Positions 6,015 through 8,750 of a DNA stretch of 8,750 nucleotides are shown here, piece by piece (the first letter of the stretch is position 1; each line of letters opens with the position of its first letter). The position numbers and the translations under genes are program-made. The notes under the pieces are model-generated. The model was given only the letters and a program-made list of their open reading frames with translations. It made no database searches and had not been told where the DNA came from. This DNA comes from Nocardioidaceae bacterium (GTDB lineage: Bacteria; Actinomycetota; Actinomycetes; Propionibacteriales; Nocardioidaceae): the NCBI GenBank assembly GCA_025966335.1, contig JAICRS010000119.1:1-8750 (forward strand). Direction: 5' to 3'.

Positions 6015-6020
6015 GGAGGT

Positions 6021-6317
6021 GTGGGAAAGATTCTGCTCGTCATCGTGGTTTTCGCAGCGATCGTGTACGGCATCTTCTGGCTGCTCGAACGTCGGCGACG
6101 GCGCAAGTTCCCTCGGCCCACCAGCGCCCGGGCGGTCCCCCGCAGGCGCACCCTGGGCCCCGACGACGACGAGGACTTCCTCCGCGAGCTCGAGCGCCGA
6201 CGGCGCAGGGCCGCGCGGGAGCAGCAGGCGCGCCAGAAGGACCGGCCCGCCGAGCCGAAGCCGACCGAGAAGCCTGCCCCGGAGCCGGACAGCCAGGACC
6301 AGCCCCGCTCGGAGTGA
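6021..6317 (+). CDS. Uncharacterised small single-pass membrane protein with charged tail
   Basis: 98-aa protein I cannot assign to a named family. Residues 2-22 form one hydrophobic helix (LLVIVVFAAIVYGIFWLL), followed by a dense arginine cluster (RRRRRK, 24-29) that by the positive-inside rule keeps the remainder in the cytoplasm. The tail has a second basic patch (40-43), an acidic DDDED stretch (48-52), a likely short amphipathic or coiled-coil helix rich in Arg/Glu (53-74), and a Pro/Glu/Lys-rich disordered end (75-98). Codon use and GC3 look like the neighbours, supporting a real gene. GTG 6021 is the start, with a leaderless promoter seven bases upstream. It is divergent from the DUF4229 operon and converges on ccsB with an 18-bp gap. 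Possible roles (membrane anchor, assembly helper for the adjacent cytochrome system) are speculation. Confidence 0.75.
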   Translation: MGKILLVIVVFAAIVYGIFWLLERRRRRKFPRPTSARAVPRRRTLGPDDDEDFLRELERRRRRAAREQQARQKDRPAEPKPTEKPAPEPDSQDQPRSE

Positions 6318-6335
6318 CCGGGGGCGCGGAGGTGA

Positions 6336-7313
6336 TCAGCCGGCGTACGAGTGCTGGCTGGTGCTGCCGAAGAAGTAGTTGATCCCCACGAAGTTGAACA
6401 GCAGCGTGGCCAGGCCGACCAGCGCGATGATCGCGGCTGCCTTGCCCTTCCAGCCGGCGGTCGCCCGCGCGTGCAGGTAGGCGGCATAGACCACCCAGGT
6501 GATGAACGCCCACACCTCCTTGGGGTCCCAGCCCCAGTAGCGGCCCCAGGCGTACTCCGCCCAGATCGGGCCGGCCACCAGGGCCGCGAAGGTCCAGATC
6601 GGGAACCCGAACGCGTGCATCCGGTAGGCGACCCGGTCCAGCGCCGAGGAGGCCGGTAGCCGGGCGATGTAGCCGGTGGAGCGGGTCTCTCCCCGGAGCT
6701 CGGCGCGGCGCTTGACGAGGAACAGCAGCGACGCCATCCCGCCGACGCAGAAGGCGCCGGTGGCCACGATCGCGGCGATCACGTGGATCACGAGCCAGTA
6801 GGAGTGCAGCGCCGGCACCAGCGGCCCGGCGGGCACGTAGAGCACGAGCACCGCGAGCATCAGGATCACCACGGCGAAGCCGGTGACGACCGGGCCGAGC
6901 CAGCGCAGGTCGTACTTGCGCAGCAGCGCGAGGTAGAGCGCGGTGACCACGAACGTCCCGGTGATCGAGAACTCGTACATGTTGCCCCACGGCACCCGTA
7001 CCGGGTCGGCGCCGAGCCCTCGGGTGACCACGGCGGCCAGGTGCAGCAGCGCCGCGACCACGGTCAGCGCGACCCCGATCCGGGCGAACAGCTCGAGCCG
7101 CTCGGCGACGACCTCGTCCGACGGCGGTGGCGCGTCGGCGAGTGCTTCGGTGCCGCCGGCGGCGACCGGGACCTGCGCGGGTTGCTCCGCCGTCACCGGG
7201 ACGCTTCGGCCCTGCACCCACTCGACCAGGTGGGCGAGGAACGCCAGGACGTAGACCACGGACGCGAACGCCACCGCGTTGTTGCTGAATGCTGCGAAGT
7301 CCGCGGTCGTCAC
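6336..7313 (-). CDS. ccsB: CcsB/ResC, System II cytochrome c biogenesis haem-handling protein
   Basis: 325-aa polytopic membrane protein of the CcsA/CcsB/ResC family; with ResB it exports haem and attaches it to apocytochromes c outside the membrane. The tryptophan-rich WWD-type motif is WAEYAWGRYWGWDPKEVW (251-268). Family blocks VPWGNMYEFS (107-116) and LHSYWLVIHV (169-178) are present. Candidate haem-ligand histidines are His91, His170, His177 and His233 (in YRMHAFGFPIWT); which ones bind haem needs alignment. About eight hydrophobic segments; residues 34-68 form an Ala/Pro-rich soluble linker after the first helix, seen in actinobacterial members. Start GTG 7313 overlaps the resB stop (GTGA, 7310-7313) and has AAGGAG five bases upstream (7319-7324), a good site located inside the resB 3' end. 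Expected to be co-transcribed with resB; ends 18 bp from the convergent small membrane gene. Confidence 0.95.
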   Translation of the reverse strand: MTTADFAAFSNNAVAFASVVYVLAFLAHLVEWVQGRSVPVTAEQPAQVPVAAGGTEALADAPPPSDEVVAERLELFARIGVALTVVAALLHLAAVVTRGLGADPVRVPWGNMYEFSITGTFVVTALYLALLRKYDLRWLGPVVTGFAVVILMLAVLVLYVPAGPLVPALHSYWLVIHVIAAIVATGAFCVGGMASLLFLVKRRAELRGETRSTGYIARLPASSALDRVAYRMHAFGFPIWTFAALVAGPIWAEYAWGRYWGWDPKEVWAFITWVVYAAYLHARATAGWKGKAAAIIALVGLATLLFNFVGINYFFGSTSQHSYAG

Positions 7314-8750
7314 GGTCTCTCCTTCTCCGAGGTGCTGTGCTGGAGGCGTTTCTCGAGCCCGTCGATCTCGTCCTCGAGATCACCACCGGAGCTCCGGTCG
7401 AGGCCGGCCAGCTCGACCACGGTACGCCCGTCGCGCCGGCTGACCCGCACCCACGTGCGCCGCGGGCGGATGAACAGCGACCCGAGCAGACCGACGATGG
7501 CGAGGAGTACGCCGGCCAGCGCGATGAGCTTGCCGGGGCTGTCGCTGATCTGGAGCTTGACCCACCGGTCGACCCCGTCGAAGGTGATCGAGCCGGCGTC
7601 CCCGGGCAGCTGCTTGGTCTGGCCGAGCGCGATGTCGAGCCGGAAGTCGTCGCCGTTGGGCTTCTCGAACACCTCGAGCTCGTCCTTCTCCAGCTCGTAC
7701 ACGGACTGTGGCTGCCCGTCGTCGAGGCCCAGGTCGCCGTGGTAGGGCAGGATCGAGAGCACCGGGTCCAGCGCGTCGGGGAACTGCGAGAACGGGCCGC
7801 GTTCCATCGAGAAGCCGTAGGTGGGCAGGAACACGCCCTCGAAGCCGAGCTGTTCGGGCATCGCGTCGGGGACCTTGATCACGCCGAACGACGCGAACGT
7901 CGAGTCCTGCGGCAGGAAGATCACCGGGCCCTGGTAGGCGATGTTGCCCTCGCCGTCGCGGACGGTGACCCGCGGCGCGTAGCCGTGCCCGACCAGGAAG
8001 ACGCTGCCGCCCTCGACGGAGAGCGGGTGGTTCACCGCGAGGTCGTAACCCTGCTCCGGGGCGCCCGGCTCCTCCCGGTAGGTCAGGTCGGCCGAGAAGT
8101 CGGTCGGCATCCCGGCCTGCGGGCCCGAGCGCAGGAAGGTGACGTCGAAGTCGTTGACCGTGAAGCTGAACGGGGCCAGGTCCCTGGCGTCGAACAGTGA
8201 CCCGGGCAGGAAGTCGTCGTACTGGCTGAGCGAGTTGGAGAAGCCCTGGCCGGACACCACGATCACGCCGCCCTTGTAGCCGTAGAGGTTGCCGATCGCG
8301 AACCCGACCAGGACCACCAGCAGGGACACGTGGAACAGCAGGTTGCCGGCCTCGCGCAGGTAGCCACGCTCACCGGAGACCGCGCCGCCGCTGGTGGCGT
8401 CCGGGTGTACGTCGACCCGGTACCTCCTGCGGGCCAGCAACGAACGGGCATGCTCGAGCGCCACCGCCGGCTCGGCGTCGACCTCGAAGGTACGCGACTG
8501 CGGCAGCCGGCCCAGGTTGCGCGGAGGCTTCGGCGGGCGCGCGGTCATCCCGCGCCAGTAGATCTTCGTGCGCGGCAGGATGCAGCCGAGCAGGGAGACC
8601 ATCAGCAGGATGTAGATCGCGCTGAACCAGACCGAGTCGTAGACCGAGAACAGGCCGAGCGCGTCGTAGATCGGCGCCAGCGTGGGGTGCTCGTTCACCC
8701 ACCGGGCGGCGGCGAGCGCGTCCACGTCGCGTTGCGGGACGATCGAGCCG
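7310..8750 (-). CDS. resB: ResB/Ccs1, System II cytochrome c biogenesis protein (5' end cut by window)
   Basis: 479 residues are visible; the frame is still open at base 8750, where the minus strand encodes GSIVPQRD, matching the PGSxxPQR stretch that follows the first membrane helix in ResB. So the first helix and N-terminus are outside the window, and the GTG at 8725 is an internal valine, not the start. Visible order: a helix at about 39-58 (SVWFSAIYILLMVSLLGCIL), a cytoplasmic loop, a helix at about 135-157 starting with GNLLFHVSLL (conserved His140), a large extracytoplasmic domain (about 160-400), a last helix at about 404-426, and a charged cytoplasmic tail ending near EKRLQHSTSEKERP. 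ResB partners with CcsB as the cytochrome c synthase/haem channel. Family knowledge suggests CcdA and a thioredoxin-like ResA upstream, beyond the right edge. The stop overlaps the ccsB start by four bases. Confidence 0.95.
   Translation of the reverse strand, partial: GSIVPQRDVDALAAARWVNEHPTLAPIYDALGLFSVYDSVWFSAIYILLMVSLLGCILPRTKIYWRGMTARPPKPPRNLGRLPQSRTFEVDAEPAVALEHARSLLARRRYRVDVHPDATSGGAVSGERGYLREAGNLLFHVSLLVVLVGFAIGNLYGYKGGVIVVSGQGFSNSLSQYDDFLPGSLFDARDLAPFSFTVNDFDVTFLRSGPQAGMPTDFSADLTYREEPGAPEQGYDLAVNHPLSVEGGSVFLVGHGYAPRVTVRDGEGNIAYQGPVIFLPQDSTFASFGVIKVPDAMPEQLGFEGVFLPTYGFSMERGPFSQFPDALDPVLSILPYHGDLGLDDGQPQSVYELEKDELEVFEKPNGDDFRLDIALGQTKQLPGDAGSITFDGVDRWVKLQISDSPGKLIALAGVLLAIVGLLGSLFIRPRRTWVRVSRRDGRTVVELAGLDRSSGGDLEDEIDGLEKRLQHSTSEKERP

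Noticed and set aside
6318..6335. Bidirectional terminator between the small membrane gene and ccsB
   Set aside because: The 18-bp gap has no stem-loop with a T-run on either strand that I can see; termination, if any, must lie inside the coding ends.
6783..8200. Long plus-strand open frames opposite ccsB and resB
   Set aside because: Both are antisense shadows: Arg/His/Gly/Asp-rich translations without membrane helices or motifs, while the minus strand encodes well-supported CcsB and ResB.
7310..8725. resB as a complete 471-residue gene starting at 8725
   Set aside because: The frame stays open to the window edge and the extra residues GSIVPQRD match the conserved ResB segment, so the codon at 8725 is internal and the gene is cut by the window.

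Overview
The window is very GC-rich, with G or C at most third codon positions, short intergenic gaps, frequent GTG starts and stop/start overlaps (ATGA, GTGA). The encoded proteins read like those of a high-GC Actinomycetota, probably Nocardioidaceae (an inference from family resemblance; there is no rRNA gene to anchor it). Almost every base is coding. No tRNA, rRNA, CRISPR, insertion sequence or long repeat was seen, and no stretch over 300 bases lacks a gene.

Left block (1-3203): menaquinone biosynthesis. On the minus strand menE, menC and the 5' part of menD form a tightly overlapping operon that leaves the window at base 1. menA reads away from it on the plus strand, with only about 26-35 bp between the two start codons. 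MenD, MenC and MenE act at successive or near-successive steps of the classical o-succinylbenzoate route; MenA then prenylates 1,4-dihydroxy-2-naphthoate in the membrane.

Middle block (3193-5936), minus strand, transcribed right to left: a two-helix DUF4229-type membrane protein, a PLP-dependent cysteine synthase-fold enzyme close to mycobacterial Cds1 (cysteine desulfhydrase), a haem-oxygenase-like putative di-iron oxidase/oxygenase, and a CDGSH 2Fe-2S protein. Overlaps (11 bp, then 1-4 bp) and one direction suggest one transcription unit, perhaps with an internal start in the 86-bp gap. The pairing of a putative iron oxidase with a small 2Fe-2S protein and a sulfide-releasing enzyme is the least explained and most interesting part of the window. 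The last gene runs head-on into menA and overlaps its end by 11 bp.

Right block (5937-8750): an 84-bp divergent region with two well-placed -10 boxes, each exactly at leaderless distance from a GTG start; a 98-aa single-pass membrane protein of unknown function on the plus strand; then, on the minus strand, ccsB and the 3' part of resB, the System II cytochrome c maturation (haem delivery and ligation) pair, which enters from beyond the right edge.

Overall this is a respiratory-chain locus (quinone synthesis on one side, cytochrome c assembly on the other) with a sulfur/iron redox operon between them. Most of it is ordinary core genome. The HDO-like/CDGSH/Cds1 set and the small membrane protein are the parts whose biology is not settled.
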